Assembly (NCBI RefSeq): GCF_900103525.1
Contig: NZ_FNHN01000010.1
Location: 62,001-126,000 of the forward strand
Source: Bacillus sp. OK048
GTDB taxonomy: Bacteria > Bacillota > Bacilli > Bacillales > Cytobacillaceae
DNA length: 64,000 bases
Direction of reading: 5' to 3'
The notes below the pieces were generated by a model. That model was given only the letters and a program-made list of their open reading frames with translations, was not told the origin of the DNA and made no database searches. Of the stretch, positions 1 through 9,016 are shown one piece after another. The position numbers and the translations under genes were made by a program. The stretch's first letter is position 1. Each line of letters starts with the position of its first letter.

Positions 1-1083
1 AAGTTTTTTAGCATTATAGTATTGAATTTTTTCTCTTGTTTGTTTATTTAACCCTTTCAATGCCGCAACAGGCGAATCAAATTCCCAATGTGGGTAGTCT
101 GAAGCAAACAAGAGTTTATCAGCGCCTACCATATCTATTAGTTGTTCGAGATGCTTGCGGTCCGCAGGCTCTGGCTCTATCATAGGCTGTGTACCAAACC
201 AAAAGTGTTCCTTTACATATTCACTTGGCGGTCTTTTCACCCAAGGAACCTCTCTTCTAACTGCACGCCATTGAGTATCCATCATATATGTCAGTCCAGG
301 TACCCAAGCAAAACCAGCTTCTATAAATGCTATTTTTAATCCTGGAAACTTTTCAAACATTCCGGAAAAAACCATATTTGCCAATTGTGACTGAAAAACT
401 AACGAATGTGTGGATTGAGTTTCTACAAAATATCGTGGCGGACCTATTGGACCTGATTTAAATAGTCCTGTTGGGCCAACAGTTAAGTGAAAGGTTACAA
501 CTAAATCATTCCGAACAGCTGCCTCCCAAATAGGATCGTAACGAGGATCACCCCATCCGCCAAAAGGAGAATGGATACCTAGTCCAACCTGTACCATTTG
601 AGGATGACCGCCTACACGATCTATTTCTCTTGCAGCAGCTTCAGGATCCTGAGCTGCAACCAATACTGAACCAAATAGTCGTGAATCCTTAGCTAGCCAG
701 TGCTCAATCAGCCATTCATTGTACGCCGGTGCCATTGCTGTTGCCATTTCACGCTGCGGTGCACCTGATAAAAAGAAGGTTCCATCCGTAAAAAGAATCG
801 CATGTGAGTAATTATATTCGTCCATAACCTGCTTTTTGAAAAAGTCAACAGATGAACAGGCTGGTCCGCCCTCTGGTACCTTGCTATCTGCCCTAAGGCC
901 GCCATTAACGGGTATTGTAAAATCGACTGTTGGTAAATGACCACGAAATTTACTTGCAATCATATAGTCTCTCCAGTAATCATCTAAGTAAGGTAATAAA
1001 TCCCTTTTGCGAACTGGATTAGGATGAATATCACAATCAATAATAGGAACTGGCCCTTGGAAATTTTTCTCCTCAGTTGACAT
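1..1083 (-). CDS. Amidohydrolase 2 family metal-dependent hydrolase/decarboxylase (3' end outside window)
   Basis: The reading frame is open from an ATG at 1083 (RBS AAGGAGG eight bases upstream) through the window edge, so the C-terminus is missing; about 361 codons are present. The N-terminus has DCDIHP, an Asp-x-His metal-binding motif. The middle has TFHLTVGP with a candidate metal His, and near the end is FASDYPHWEFDSP with the conserved Asp. These are landmarks of the PF04909 amidohydrolases, which include ACMSD-like decarboxylases and LigI-type lactonases. It is the first gene after a palindrome shared with three other catabolic units here, so I infer it acts on an intermediate of the same pathway. 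The substrate cannot be told. Confidence 0.85.
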   Translation of the reverse strand, partial: MSTEEKNFQGPVPIIDCDIHPNPVRKRDLLPYLDDYWRDYMIASKFRGHLPTVDFTIPVNGGLRADSKVPEGGPACSSVDFFKKQVMDEYNYSHAILFTDGTFFLSGAPQREMATAMAPAYNEWLIEHWLAKDSRLFGSVLVAAQDPEAAAREIDRVGGHPQMVQVGLGIHSPFGGWGDPRYDPIWEAAVRNDLVVTFHLTVGPTGLFKSGPIGPPRYFVETQSTHSLVFQSQLANMVFSGMFEKFPGLKIAFIEAGFAWVPGLTYMMDTQWRAVRREVPWVKRPPSEYVKEHFWFGTQPMIEPEPADRKHLEQLIDMVGADKLLFASDYPHWEFDSPVAALKGLNKQTREKIQYYNAKKL

Positions 1084-1181
1084 AAAACGCAACCTCCTTA
1101 ATATAGGTAATACTTAGTAGATCCGGAAACTACGAACTGTTGTTCAAATACAACCTAACAGTGCAGGTATAATACGTTTAA

Positions 1182-1195
1182 TACAAACGCTTACA
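1182..1195 (-). promoter_or_regulatory. cre-like sequence (one mismatch)
   Basis: The minus strand reads TGTAAGCGTTTGTA. It matches the CcpA site consensus TGNAANCGNNNNCA except for one base (T for C at position 13). It lies about 100 bases upstream of the amidohydrolase start, where catabolite repression would make sense, but a one-mismatch site can occur by chance. Confidence 0.3.
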
Positions 1196-1205
1196 TTTTT
1201 AAATT

Positions 1206-1240
1206 GTGAAGATGAGCTCACTTTTAATTTATTATAAAAC
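1206..1240 (-). promoter_or_regulatory. Operator A, most diverged copy of the island's palindrome
   Basis: On the minus strand the core is AAAAGTGAGCTCATCTT. It shares AAAGTGnnCTCA and the A/T-rich flanks with three better-matched sites at 12283, 17217 and 21319. It sits upstream of the amidohydrolase gene. I infer binding by a TetR-type regulator, probably the one encoded at 2521-3141. Confidence 0.5.
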
Positions 1241-1355
1241 AAATGCAATGAATTGAAAAGTGTTTTATCTAAATTTTATGATACTTTTATTTATTCCGAA
1301 AATTCTAAGTATACTATTACTAATTGAAGATTAAATAGATTTTACAATTTTGCAG

Positions 1356-2492
1356 CTATAAACCTAGCTTTTTAGAAAGAATGACCTTCATAATCTCTGT
1401 AGTTCCAGCTGCGATCGTATCCATTCGAATATTTCGAAATCTGCGTGCCAGTGGATATTCTTCCATATAGCCAATACCACCATGCAGCTGCAAGCATTGA
1501 TAAGCAACCCGATTGGCCATTTCTGTAATCCACCACTTCGCCATAGCTACTCTCTTTTCATCTCTAGTTCCCTTAAGATGGCTAGCAGCTACCTCATCAA
1601 CAAATACTCGTCCTATTTCAATTTCCGTTGCCATTTCAACTATTTTAAATTGATTATGCTGAAATTTACTAATGGGTTGACCGAATGCAGTTCGATTTTT
1701 GGTATATTCTATAGTTAAATCCAAGACTGCTTCAGCCTCTGCTTGTGAACGAATGATTTGCACCAGACGTTCTTGTTGAAGGTTACTCATTAAATAGGAA
1801 AATCCTTTGTTTTCTTCTCCTAATAAGTTACTAATAGGTACACGGCAGTCATTGAAGTAATATTCACAGACCTCTGAAGCTTTTCTTCCCATTTTTTTCA
1901 TACTTTTCCCTTTTGAAAAACCCTTAGTTCCTTCTTCGACAAGGATTAGGCTAATTCCTTTATGTGGAGGAAAAACATCTGTTCGGGTTTTACAAGCGAG
2001 GATGGTTAATTTACTGTTAATCCCATTTGATATATACACTTTCTGACCATTAATAATATAATCCTGACCCTCTTTTTTTGCAACGGTTGTTATTGCTGCA
2101 ACATCTGATCCAGTATTTGGTTCTGTCATGGCGATAGATAATGTCACTTCACCCGATACGCATTTTGGCAACCATTTTTGTTTTTGTTCTTCACTTCCAT
2201 ATTTTTCAATATAGGGAGCAACCACATCACTATGCAATGGTACAGCAATATCAACTCCTGCTTTACCAAGTTCTTCAATCATTATAATAGAATATTCAAA
2301 TCCAGCTCCTAATCCACCGTATTTCTCTTCCACCCATGGGCAAAGAAAACCACAATCCCCAAATTTTCTCCAAATTTCTTTGGGGACTAAAGTTCCTTCC
2401 TCCCATTCATCTATAAATGGAATTATCTCTTTTACTAAAAATCTACGGAAAGCTTTTCTAAAAATATAATGTTCGTCTGTGTATATACTCAT
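1356..2492 (-). CDS. Acyl-CoA dehydrogenase
   Basis: A 378-residue FAD-dependent acyl-CoA dehydrogenase that makes a 2,3-enoyl-CoA and passes electrons to ETF. Visible family motifs are SIAMTEPNTGSD (FAD/substrate loop), TAFGQPISKFQ and QLHGGIGYMEEYP. The C-terminal loop reads IAAGTTEIM, so the MCAD-type Glu (YEGT) is replaced by Ala. An upstream QQERL could supply the base, as in LCAD and isovaleryl-CoA dehydrogenases. The frame is open to 2582, but ATG 2492 is preferred because the protein then begins at the usual N-terminal helix and follows a GGAGG. It is the last gene of the long operon starting at 12252, 28 bases after the TetR gene. Confidence 0.9.
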   Translation of the reverse strand: MSIYTDEHYIFRKAFRRFLVKEIIPFIDEWEEGTLVPKEIWRKFGDCGFLCPWVEEKYGGLGAGFEYSIIMIEELGKAGVDIAVPLHSDVVAPYIEKYGSEEQKQKWLPKCVSGEVTLSIAMTEPNTGSDVAAITTVAKKEGQDYIINGQKVYISNGINSKLTILACKTRTDVFPPHKGISLILVEEGTKGFSKGKSMKKMGRKASEVCEYYFNDCRVPISNLLGEENKGFSYLMSNLQQERLVQIIRSQAEAEAVLDLTIEYTKNRTAFGQPISKFQHNQFKIVEMATEIEIGRVFVDEVAASHLKGTRDEKRVAMAKWWITEMANRVAYQCLQLHGGIGYMEEYPLARRFRNIRMDTIAAGTTEIMKVILSKKLGL

Positions 2493-2520
2493 CCAAAACA
2501 AATGCCTCCATATATTATTT

Positions 2521-3141
2521 TTAGTTGCTATTTTTTTTTGTAGACTCAATTGCGTTAATCCAAATGTTAGAGACAGTATCACTTAATTCTTCTAAGTTAT
2601 ACTCTTTTTCTCCACCTAGAACGCACCAATTATAAGCGGTCTGTTGAATCATACTCGCAATCGCACTTGAGATATAATCCAAATCGATATCTGTGGATAT
2701 CTGCTGTTTTTCAAAGGTTCTCCGAACATTTTTAAGAAAACGCTTACGCAACTCTTGCTGTTTTTCCTTATAAAACGGATCAAAACCTGAGACCTGGACA
2801 AATACATTATATAATTTAGCATGTTTTTTAATTGATTTAAAAAAGGCCCTAGTAGATGATTTTATCTTTTGACTACTTTGGGATTTTGCCTCGTTCATAC
2901 TTTCTTCATAGATATCATCAATCATGTCCTCAATGATTTCAACAAGGATCTCGTCTTTATTAGCATAATATCGATAAAAATTACCCTCTGAAACATCTGC
3001 TTCTGTGGTTATGTCTACTATTCTAGTATTTATATATCCCTTTTCACCGTATATCTCGGCAGCAGCTTTTTTTAGTTTATCTTTCATCATCTTACCTTTT
3101 TGAGTTTTAGGCTCAAGAATATTTCTTTCCATATTTGCCAT
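2521..3141 (-). CDS. TetR/AcrR family transcriptional regulator
   Basis: A 206-residue one-component repressor. The N-terminal helix-turn-helix lies around residues 20-55 (IVDITTEADVSEGNFYRYY), followed by KDEILVEII. The rest is the helical ligand-binding domain. ATG 3141 is chosen over ATG 3150 because the GAAGGAA Shine-Dalgarno runs directly into 3150 but sits 5-6 bases from 3141. The gene is embedded near the 3' end of the beta-oxidation operon, 35 bases after a CoA ligase. That position suggests it senses an acyl-CoA of the pathway and binds the repeated island palindromes. This is inference from context. Confidence 0.92.
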   Translation of the reverse strand: MANMERNILEPKTQKGKMMKDKLKKAAAEIYGEKGYINTRIVDITTEADVSEGNFYRYYANKDEILVEIIEDMIDDIYEESMNEAKSQSSQKIKSSTRAFFKSIKKHAKLYNVFVQVSGFDPFYKEKQQELRKRFLKNVRRTFEKQQISTDIDLDYISSAIASMIQQTAYNWCVLGGEKEYNLEELSDTVSNIWINAIESTKKNSN

Positions 3142-3176
3142 AGTTATCATTCCTTCAAAAGATTGAATTTACATAA

Positions 3177-4757
3177 TTATTTCATTTTCTCCTTTTTTAG
3201 CAGTTCACTACTATCCCAGGCATTTTCATTCGACAATTCTTTTAATTTAAATTTTTGGACTTTTTCTGTTGGTGTTTTTGGAAATTCATATATAAATTCA
3301 ATAAATCTTGGGTACATAAACTCTGACATATACTTTTCACACCAATCATAAATATCCTTTTCTGTTGCTGCTTCTCCCGGTTTTAATTTAACAAAAACTT
3401 TTACCTCATCTTCACTCAATTCATTCGGGATACCGATTGCAGCTGACTCAAACACTTTTGGATGGTTATTAATGATTTTTTCTACCATAAATGAAGAAAT
3501 ATTTTCGCCTTTCCTTCTAATCACATCTTTTGTACGATCTAAGAAAAAGTAAAAACCATCTTCATCTTGGTAAGCACGATCACCAGTATGGAACCATCCG
3601 TCAATTAATGCTTCATTTGTCTTGTCTTCCATTTTATAATAACCTTCCATAAAAACATGCGGTTTCAATGGTCTAATACATAATTCGCCAGGTTTTTTGG
3701 GAGATACCGGAAGATTTTCTTCATCTCTAATACTTATTTCATAGTGTGATATTGGTTTACCGCAAGATCCTATCCTAAAATCATTGGGTCTATTCGCAAT
3801 ACAAGCAGTTGTTGTTTCAGTCGTACCATAACCTTCTAACAATTGCAGTCCAAAACGTTGTTCAAAAGGGAGCCATAAATCTTTAGGTACTGGGGCACCA
3901 ATGCCCAATCTCACTGTATTGTGATATTGGATTTCACTGGATGAATTTTTATATAGTATCGTAATCATAGCTCCGATAAATTTAAACACAGTAACCTTAT
4001 AACGATCCATTTCACTCCAGAATTTAGATGCACTAAATTTTTTCCCGACTGCCAACGGAACTTTTGATAATAGGGCCGGCATTGTCGTTCCCATTTGAGC
4101 ATTGACATGAAAAAATGGCAGACACGTATAAATAACATCATCGGGTCGAAATTGGAAAATTTGATTAGCTGAGGCTGCACCTGCTGCAACATACGCATTT
4201 TGACTTAACATTACACCCTTTGGAACTCCGGTTGTGCCAGAAGTATATAGAATACACATAAGGTCTTCGACCAAAACTTTATTCGTTTCAATATACAAAG
4301 GACTTGCATCATCCAATAACTTTTTAAAAGAATAGAAATCATTTTGATCAATAGAAGAGCTACTATCGGATATCACAATCGAATGCTGAATTTTTTTAAG
4401 TGTTGATTTAATTTGCATATATTCATTGAGAAAGGGCTCTTCTACCAAAGCCATAACTGCATCTGAATGACTAATGATATAGCTAAGCATCTCACCTTTT
4501 GTTGACGTATTAATTGGAACCATGACGGCTCCAATTTTGGCTAAACCAAACCAACAGAATAAATATTCTGGATTATTAGAAAGAACTAATGCCACTTTAT
4601 CTCCTCTTTTAACACCCAAAGAAGAAAAAACATTAGCTGCTTTATTTATCTTTATAGATAATTCACCAAGAGTAAAAATTTGATCTTGATAATATAACCA
4701 TCTTAAGTCTGGTGATTCCTGAACCACCCCTTCCAGGTGATATCCAAGATTACTCAT
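3177..4757 (-). CDS. AMP-forming acyl-CoA synthetase (CaiC/long-chain ligase-like)
   Basis: A 526-residue class I adenylate-forming enzyme that activates a carboxylic acid with ATP and CoA. Motif A3 is LYTSGTTGVPKG near residue 170. A GYGTTETT motif follows, and motif A8 is GWFHTGDRAYQDEDG with LDRTKDVIRRKGENIS. The C-terminal catalytic Lys lies in PTEKVQKFK. The IRRKGENIS hinge is common in carnitine-CoA ligase relatives. The RBS is AAGGAGG eight bases before ATG 4757. It lies 40 bases downstream of the small AtuA-like gene in the same operon. This is the second ligase of the operon (the other is at 9906-11450), which suggests two acids enter or re-enter the pathway. Confidence 0.92.
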   Translation of the reverse strand: MSNLGYHLEGVVQESPDLRWLYYQDQIFTLGELSIKINKAANVFSSLGVKRGDKVALVLSNNPEYLFCWFGLAKIGAVMVPINTSTKGEMLSYIISHSDAVMALVEEPFLNEYMQIKSTLKKIQHSIVISDSSSSIDQNDFYSFKKLLDDASPLYIETNKVLVEDLMCILYTSGTTGVPKGVMLSQNAYVAAGAASANQIFQFRPDDVIYTCLPFFHVNAQMGTTMPALLSKVPLAVGKKFSASKFWSEMDRYKVTVFKFIGAMITILYKNSSSEIQYHNTVRLGIGAPVPKDLWLPFEQRFGLQLLEGYGTTETTTACIANRPNDFRIGSCGKPISHYEISIRDEENLPVSPKKPGELCIRPLKPHVFMEGYYKMEDKTNEALIDGWFHTGDRAYQDEDGFYFFLDRTKDVIRRKGENISSFMVEKIINNHPKVFESAAIGIPNELSEDEVKVFVKLKPGEAATEKDIYDWCEKYMSEFMYPRFIEFIYEFPKTPTEKVQKFKLKELSNENAWDSSELLKKEKMK

Positions 4758-4797
4758 ACATTATACCTCCTTAAATGGATTGCATTCAATTCAACGT

Positions 4798-5115
4798 TTA
4801 TGGAATCTCTATTTCTAATCGCAAGATTAAGTTAGACCAAGATTTCCCGTGTGTATCTAGATTTAAGGAACGGGAAACACCACCTGAAAGTGCATTTTTC
4901 ATCACAAAATTTATTGCCTTCAAACCGTCAAATTCAAATCTTGTGATTTCACCCTGTACTAACTCACCAAATAATTCACGAACACGTCCCACAGTTACTT
5001 GTTCTTTAATCAATTCATAATTTTTCTCATCATATGGAACTACACCAACGTTCGATGTATCTCCTTTATCGCCTGAACGGGAATGAGCTATTTCACGTAA
5101 TAGAACTTTTCTCAT
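4798..5115 (-). CDS. AtuA C-terminal ferredoxin-like domain protein (separate gene)
   Basis: A 105-residue protein starting MRKVLLREIAHSRSGDKGD. The motif AHSRSGDKGDTSNVG is the hallmark of the C-terminal ferredoxin-like domain of AtuA, the protein of acyclic terpene utilisation. Here it is encoded alone, overlapping the end of the AtuA N-terminal gene by four bases (ATGA). RBS AGGAGG is seven bases from the start. The two products very likely form one functional unit. The biochemical activity of AtuA is not established. In Pseudomonas the gene belongs to the citronellol/geraniol (atu) cluster. Confidence 0.85.
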   Translation of the reverse strand: MRKVLLREIAHSRSGDKGDTSNVGVVPYDEKNYELIKEQVTVGRVRELFGELVQGEITRFEFDGLKAINFVMKNALSGGVSRSLNLDTHGKSWSNLILRLEIEIP

Positions 5116-6467
5116 TTTAATACCTCCTCTATCATACTAACTGTTAATTTTACGTCGGAAGCATCCAAAAAGGCACTGTACATCGCAAGTACTTGTTTAA
5201 CACTTCTACGGTTTCCGCCGCCCCCTGCAGCACCTAAGAGATAGAGTAATTCCACCTCATGTGCCCAAGCATCTGCGATTTCTTTGGTCTCTGTTCTCAT
5301 CGCTGATCTCAGCCGTACTTCATAAGGAGGTTCGCTAGGGGTTGGTGCAGAGGCTCCATGTATCGAATTTACCCCAATGATATCATAACGAATTTCTAAT
5401 GAATGATCTTTGTACAATCGATCGAATCTCTTTTTTAATGTATCTTGACTTAATAAGGCACGTTCATATGCTCCAGGTCCGGCATACGACATCTCTCCTT
5501 CGCCTATATATCCTTCCAACACACCAACGAGGACTTTTAACTTCTTTGGACGAGGTTTTCCCGTTCCGTTTTCAACTAAGACATCATTTTTCCCGACTTG
5601 TTTGACGGTTACATTTTTAAGATCCGCTATTCCATCAGGAGTAATATAATTTTCAGGATCATGTACCTCGTAGACTAACTGGGATTTACATGTATCAACA
5701 GTCATGATGCCCCCTGCATCATCTAAAATGGAAATAACTCCGTCTCCACTTTCTTCAACAACAGCATACGGTAAGCCTAAACGGTCCAATCCAGGGACAA
5801 CACGGTACGGTGGATCTGCATAGTTTCCACCTGTTACGTGGGTTCCACACTCTAATAGGTGTCCTATGATAATTCCTTTTCCTTTACGTTCCCAATCCTC
5901 TTCAGCCCAGCCAAATTCATATATCATTGGCCCTAGGAAAAGGGAGGGGTCAGCTAAACGACCGCCAATAATAAAATTCGCCCCATTTTCAAGTGCTTCT
6001 ACAATAGCATCTGCACCAACATAGGCATTGGCAGAAACGATGGTTCCATTAAGTTCGCTTAACGGTTTTCCTGTTTCTAAAATAATCGGGTCTTTCTCTT
6101 TAATTTGGTCTAGCACATCGTCACCGGTAATTGCCGCTAAACGGATATTGGTTAAATTTAGTTCCTCCGCAATCTCTTGGACACGTCTTATGGCAGCGTC
6201 AGGATTGGCGGCTCCCATATTCCCAATGATTTTTAACCCTTTATCAACATAAGGGAGAAAGGTGCGAGCTAACTGTTCAAGTCGAATATCATAACCAGTG
6301 TTAGGATCATTCAACTTTCTCATTTGTGCCATTGACAACGTACGTTCTGCAAGCGAATCAAAACATAAATAGTCTAAATCGGCTTTTTTTGCCAATTCAA
6401 TCGCTGGATCTAAATTGTCTTCTGCATAACCAGACCCGCAGCCAATTCGAATTGTTTTTTTCGTCAT
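5112..6467 (-). CDS. AtuA-like DUF1446 protein (acyclic terpene utilisation, N-terminal part)
   Basis: A 451-residue protein beginning MTKKTIRIGCGSGYAEDN, typical of the DUF1446 (PF07287) domain. It contains FDSLAERTLS, NMGAANPDAA and FIIGGRLADPSLFLGP, and ends in IHGASAPTPSEPPYEVRLR. Canonical AtuA proteins are about 600 residues because a ferredoxin-like domain is fused at the C-terminus; here that domain is the next gene. The Shine-Dalgarno is weak (GGTGG about 13 bases upstream), consistent with translation in an operon. Its neighbours are a class III CoA-transferase and a CoA ligase, so a role on a CoA thioester of a branched or terpenoid acid is plausible. Confidence 0.88.
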   Translation of the reverse strand: MTKKTIRIGCGSGYAEDNLDPAIELAKKADLDYLCFDSLAERTLSMAQMRKLNDPNTGYDIRLEQLARTFLPYVDKGLKIIGNMGAANPDAAIRRVQEIAEELNLTNIRLAAITGDDVLDQIKEKDPIILETGKPLSELNGTIVSANAYVGADAIVEALENGANFIIGGRLADPSLFLGPMIYEFGWAEEDWERKGKGIIIGHLLECGTHVTGGNYADPPYRVVPGLDRLGLPYAVVEESGDGVISILDDAGGIMTVDTCKSQLVYEVHDPENYITPDGIADLKNVTVKQVGKNDVLVENGTGKPRPKKLKVLVGVLEGYIGEGEMSYAGPGAYERALLSQDTLKKRFDRLYKDHSLEIRYDIIGVNSIHGASAPTPSEPPYEVRLRSAMRTETKEIADAWAHEVELLYLLGAAGGGGNRRSVKQVLAMYSAFLDASDVKLTVSMIEEVLK

Positions 6468-6533
6468 GGTTTAATTCATCCACCCTTCTAATTGTCTACT
6501 AGTTTTGTAATCATTAAAATATTGAAATTAAAC

Positions 6534-7781
6534 TTAAATAATATTATTTTTATACAATTCCCTTATTTTATCCCCGTCATAATTTAAAAGCGCTTCCAAT
6601 ATTTCATTTGTATTTTCACCTAAATTAGGCGGACGTCGGTATATTTCATTTTCTCCAGAAACTCCCGACATTTTTATTGGATTTCCAACGGCCTGTAATG
6701 TTTTCCCATCTCCAATTGGAAACTCGACCAGCATATTTCTTGCTTTTATATGTGGATTTTCTACTAAATCTTCCGGGTCAAGAATAGGAGCAGCGGCAAT
6801 ACCTGCATCGAGAAACATTTTTGCCACCTCATGTTTTGAATATTTACTTGCCCATTGCTCTAATACCGGTCTGAAGAATGACTCAACTTGGCTTCCTCGT
6901 TTTTCAGGTGTATCAAAATCTGGATTTGATAGTAAGTCCTCTCTATCTATTATCTGACAAAACTTTTGCCAATGTGCTTCAACGTAAACGCTAACCGTAA
7001 ACCATCCATCCTCTGCACGAAAATCACCAACAATAAAAGACAAAAAGGATGTTTCTGGAGAAGGCTTTACTCCGGTGAGCGAATAGTTCATCATTGGGCG
7101 TTCATTTAGCAAAAATAGACTATCCATCATTGCAATATCCACATAGCGGCCTTCACCGGTACGCTGCGCATCAAATATTGCGATTAGGAGTCCAATCGTA
7201 CCATTAAGTGCTGTAAAAACATCTCCTAATGAAAGACCATGAAAACCTAGAGGTTCCTCTGATTTAGATCTTGTAATTAAGTTATTGGTTATGCCGCCTA
7301 AGGCTTCACCTAGATTTCCGTATGCAGCCCACCCTGAGTATGGACTAGGCAAAATATCGTTATGTCCATATCCACTTAATGAAACATATACTAACTTTTG
7401 GTTCTGACTTTTCAAGTCGCTGTATCCTAATCCTAATTTATCCATAACCCCTGCTCGGAAGTTTTCAATAACTACATCAGCTTTTTTAGCAAGTTGAATA
7501 AAAATTTCTTTTCCTTCTTTTGTTGTGATATCAAGTGTAATACTTTTTTTATTTCTATTTACCCGATACATAGTAGATGAAGTGATATTTCCATCTTCAT
7601 CTTTTAAAAACGGACCTGTTCCTCTTCCTGATTCTCCTACCTTTGGGCGCTCTACTTTAATAACCTCCGCACCCATATCAGCTAATAACTGAGTTGCCAT
7701 CGGTGCAGCAACCATATGCTCAGCAGCTAAAATTACTACTCCCTCTAAAGGAAGTCGTCGCTTATTATTTTTATTTTTCAT
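6534..7781 (-). CDS. Class III CoA-transferase (CaiB/BaiF family)
   Basis: A 415-residue CoA-transferase that moves CoA between carboxylic acids through an aspartyl-CoA intermediate. The N-terminus has GVVILAAEHMVAAPMA, then MGAEVIKVERP and VIENFRAGVMDKLGLGY. The candidate nucleophile is Asp187 in SLGDVFTALNG, at the place of Asp169 of formyl-CoA transferase and Asp156 of alpha-methylacyl-CoA racemase. Racemases share this fold, so epimerisation of a 2-methyl branch is an alternative. It lies 29 bases after the thiolase gene in the same operon. The acids used cannot be deduced. Confidence 0.9.
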   Translation of the reverse strand: MKNKNNKRRLPLEGVVILAAEHMVAAPMATQLLADMGAEVIKVERPKVGESGRGTGPFLKDEDGNITSSTMYRVNRNKKSITLDITTKEGKEIFIQLAKKADVVIENFRAGVMDKLGLGYSDLKSQNQKLVYVSLSGYGHNDILPSPYSGWAAYGNLGEALGGITNNLITRSKSEEPLGFHGLSLGDVFTALNGTIGLLIAIFDAQRTGEGRYVDIAMMDSLFLLNERPMMNYSLTGVKPSPETSFLSFIVGDFRAEDGWFTVSVYVEAHWQKFCQIIDREDLLSNPDFDTPEKRGSQVESFFRPVLEQWASKYSKHEVAKMFLDAGIAAAPILDPEDLVENPHIKARNMLVEFPIGDGKTLQAVGNPIKMSGVSGENEIYRRPPNLGENTNEILEALLNYDGDKIRELYKNNII

Positions 7782-7810
7782 AAACCTTGAGCCTCACTTT
7801 CTTAATGATT

Positions 7811-8953
7811 TTAAAGCCGCTCAATTATTGTAGCCGTTGCCATTCCACCGCCACAGCACATCACTTGTAATCCAAACTGCTTATCCATATCCTCTAATTC
7901 ATGAAGTAAAGTAGTCATAATTCTTGCACCACTTGCACCTGTAGGATGCCCTAAAGCAATGGAGCCTCCACGTGGATTAACTTTTTCTAAATCAGGCTTA
8001 AATTCCTTCATCCAAGCGAGGATAACAGAAGCAAAAGCTTCATTGCATTCAAATATGTCAATATCTCGAACAGTTAAACCTGTTTTATCGAGAATCCGTC
8101 TTGTGATTGGGATGGGCCCATCAAGCATCATAGTAGGGTCAGATCCGATCACCTCTCGCGCAATAATACGAGCCCTTGGCTTTAAACCTAAATCCTGTGC
8201 TTTTTCACGGGACATGATTAATAAACCAGCTGCTCCATCACTGATTTGACTTGAATTACCAGCCGTTACTTTTCCGTTTTCAGCAAAAGCAGATTTCAAT
8301 GAAGATAATTTTTCTAAAGTTGTAGTAAGACGAATCCCTTCATCATCGTAGATAATCTCTTTTTTACCGTCTATCATAAATTCATAGGGTAATATTTCCC
8401 GTCTAAAATCTCCTTTTTCACGAGCAATACTGGCTAGCTGGTGGCTTCTTAAAGAAATCTCATCCATCTGCAGCCGAGATATCCCCCATTTATCAGCAAT
8501 TCTTTCTGCTGATATCCCTTGGGAAATCATTTCATATAGATCTGTCAATTCTACAGGAGGTTCAACCCTGTCAACACCAATAGGAATCCGAGTCATATTT
8601 TCAATCCCAGCTGCGATAACTACATCATAATCCCCTGCAATAACACCTTGGGCAGCTTGATTGATTGCTTGCTGTGAAGAACCACATTTTCGGTTTATGG
8701 TCATGGCTGCTACTTCCTTAGGAAGCCCTGCCATAAGTGTTGAAATCCGTGCTATATTATTTCCCTGCTCTGCTGTTTGTGTAACACACCCTACAATAAC
8801 GTCCCTAATCTCCTTTGGATCAAAATCCACCTTTTCCACTAAACCTTTAAGTAATGAACTTAGCATATATTCAGGACGCGTATTCGAGTACATCCCATTT
8901 CTTTTTCCTGTAGGAAGACGCAATGCCTCTACTATAACTGCCTCTCTAACCAT
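7811..8953 (-). CDS. Thiolase (acetyl-CoA C-acyltransferase)
   Basis: A 380-residue thiolase that cleaves 3-ketoacyl-CoA to acetyl-CoA (or propionyl-CoA) and a shortened acyl-CoA. The complete catalytic set is visible: nucleophile Cys90 in NRKCGSSQQA, His336 in ALGHPTGASGAR and Cys366 in MCCGGGMATA. RBS AGAAGGGAG lies seven bases upstream of the ATG. The neighbours are the 3-hydroxyacyl-CoA dehydrogenase upstream and the CoA-transferase downstream, giving the last two steps of a beta-oxidation turn in order. It is a paralogue of the thiolase at 22493-23644. Confidence 0.95.
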   Translation of the reverse strand: MVREAVIVEALRLPTGKRNGMYSNTRPEYMLSSLLKGLVEKVDFDPKEIRDVIVGCVTQTAEQGNNIARISTLMAGLPKEVAAMTINRKCGSSQQAINQAAQGVIAGDYDVVIAAGIENMTRIPIGVDRVEPPVELTDLYEMISQGISAERIADKWGISRLQMDEISLRSHQLASIAREKGDFRREILPYEFMIDGKKEIIYDDEGIRLTTTLEKLSSLKSAFAENGKVTAGNSSQISDGAAGLLIMSREKAQDLGLKPRARIIAREVIGSDPTMMLDGPIPITRRILDKTGLTVRDIDIFECNEAFASVILAWMKEFKPDLEKVNPRGGSIALGHPTGASGARIMTTLLHELEDMDKQFGLQVMCCGGGMATATIIERL

Positions 8954-9016
8954 AAAAAAGCTCCCTTCTAACTTTCATCAATATAAAAAGAGATTCAGTA
9001 AGTAAAAACTAAATTC

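Noticed and set aside
1260-1300. A/T-rich inverted segment around AAAAGTGTTTTATC as a terminator after the dehydrogenase gene
   Set aside because: Pairing is weak and interrupted, and no clear T-run follows a stable stem.
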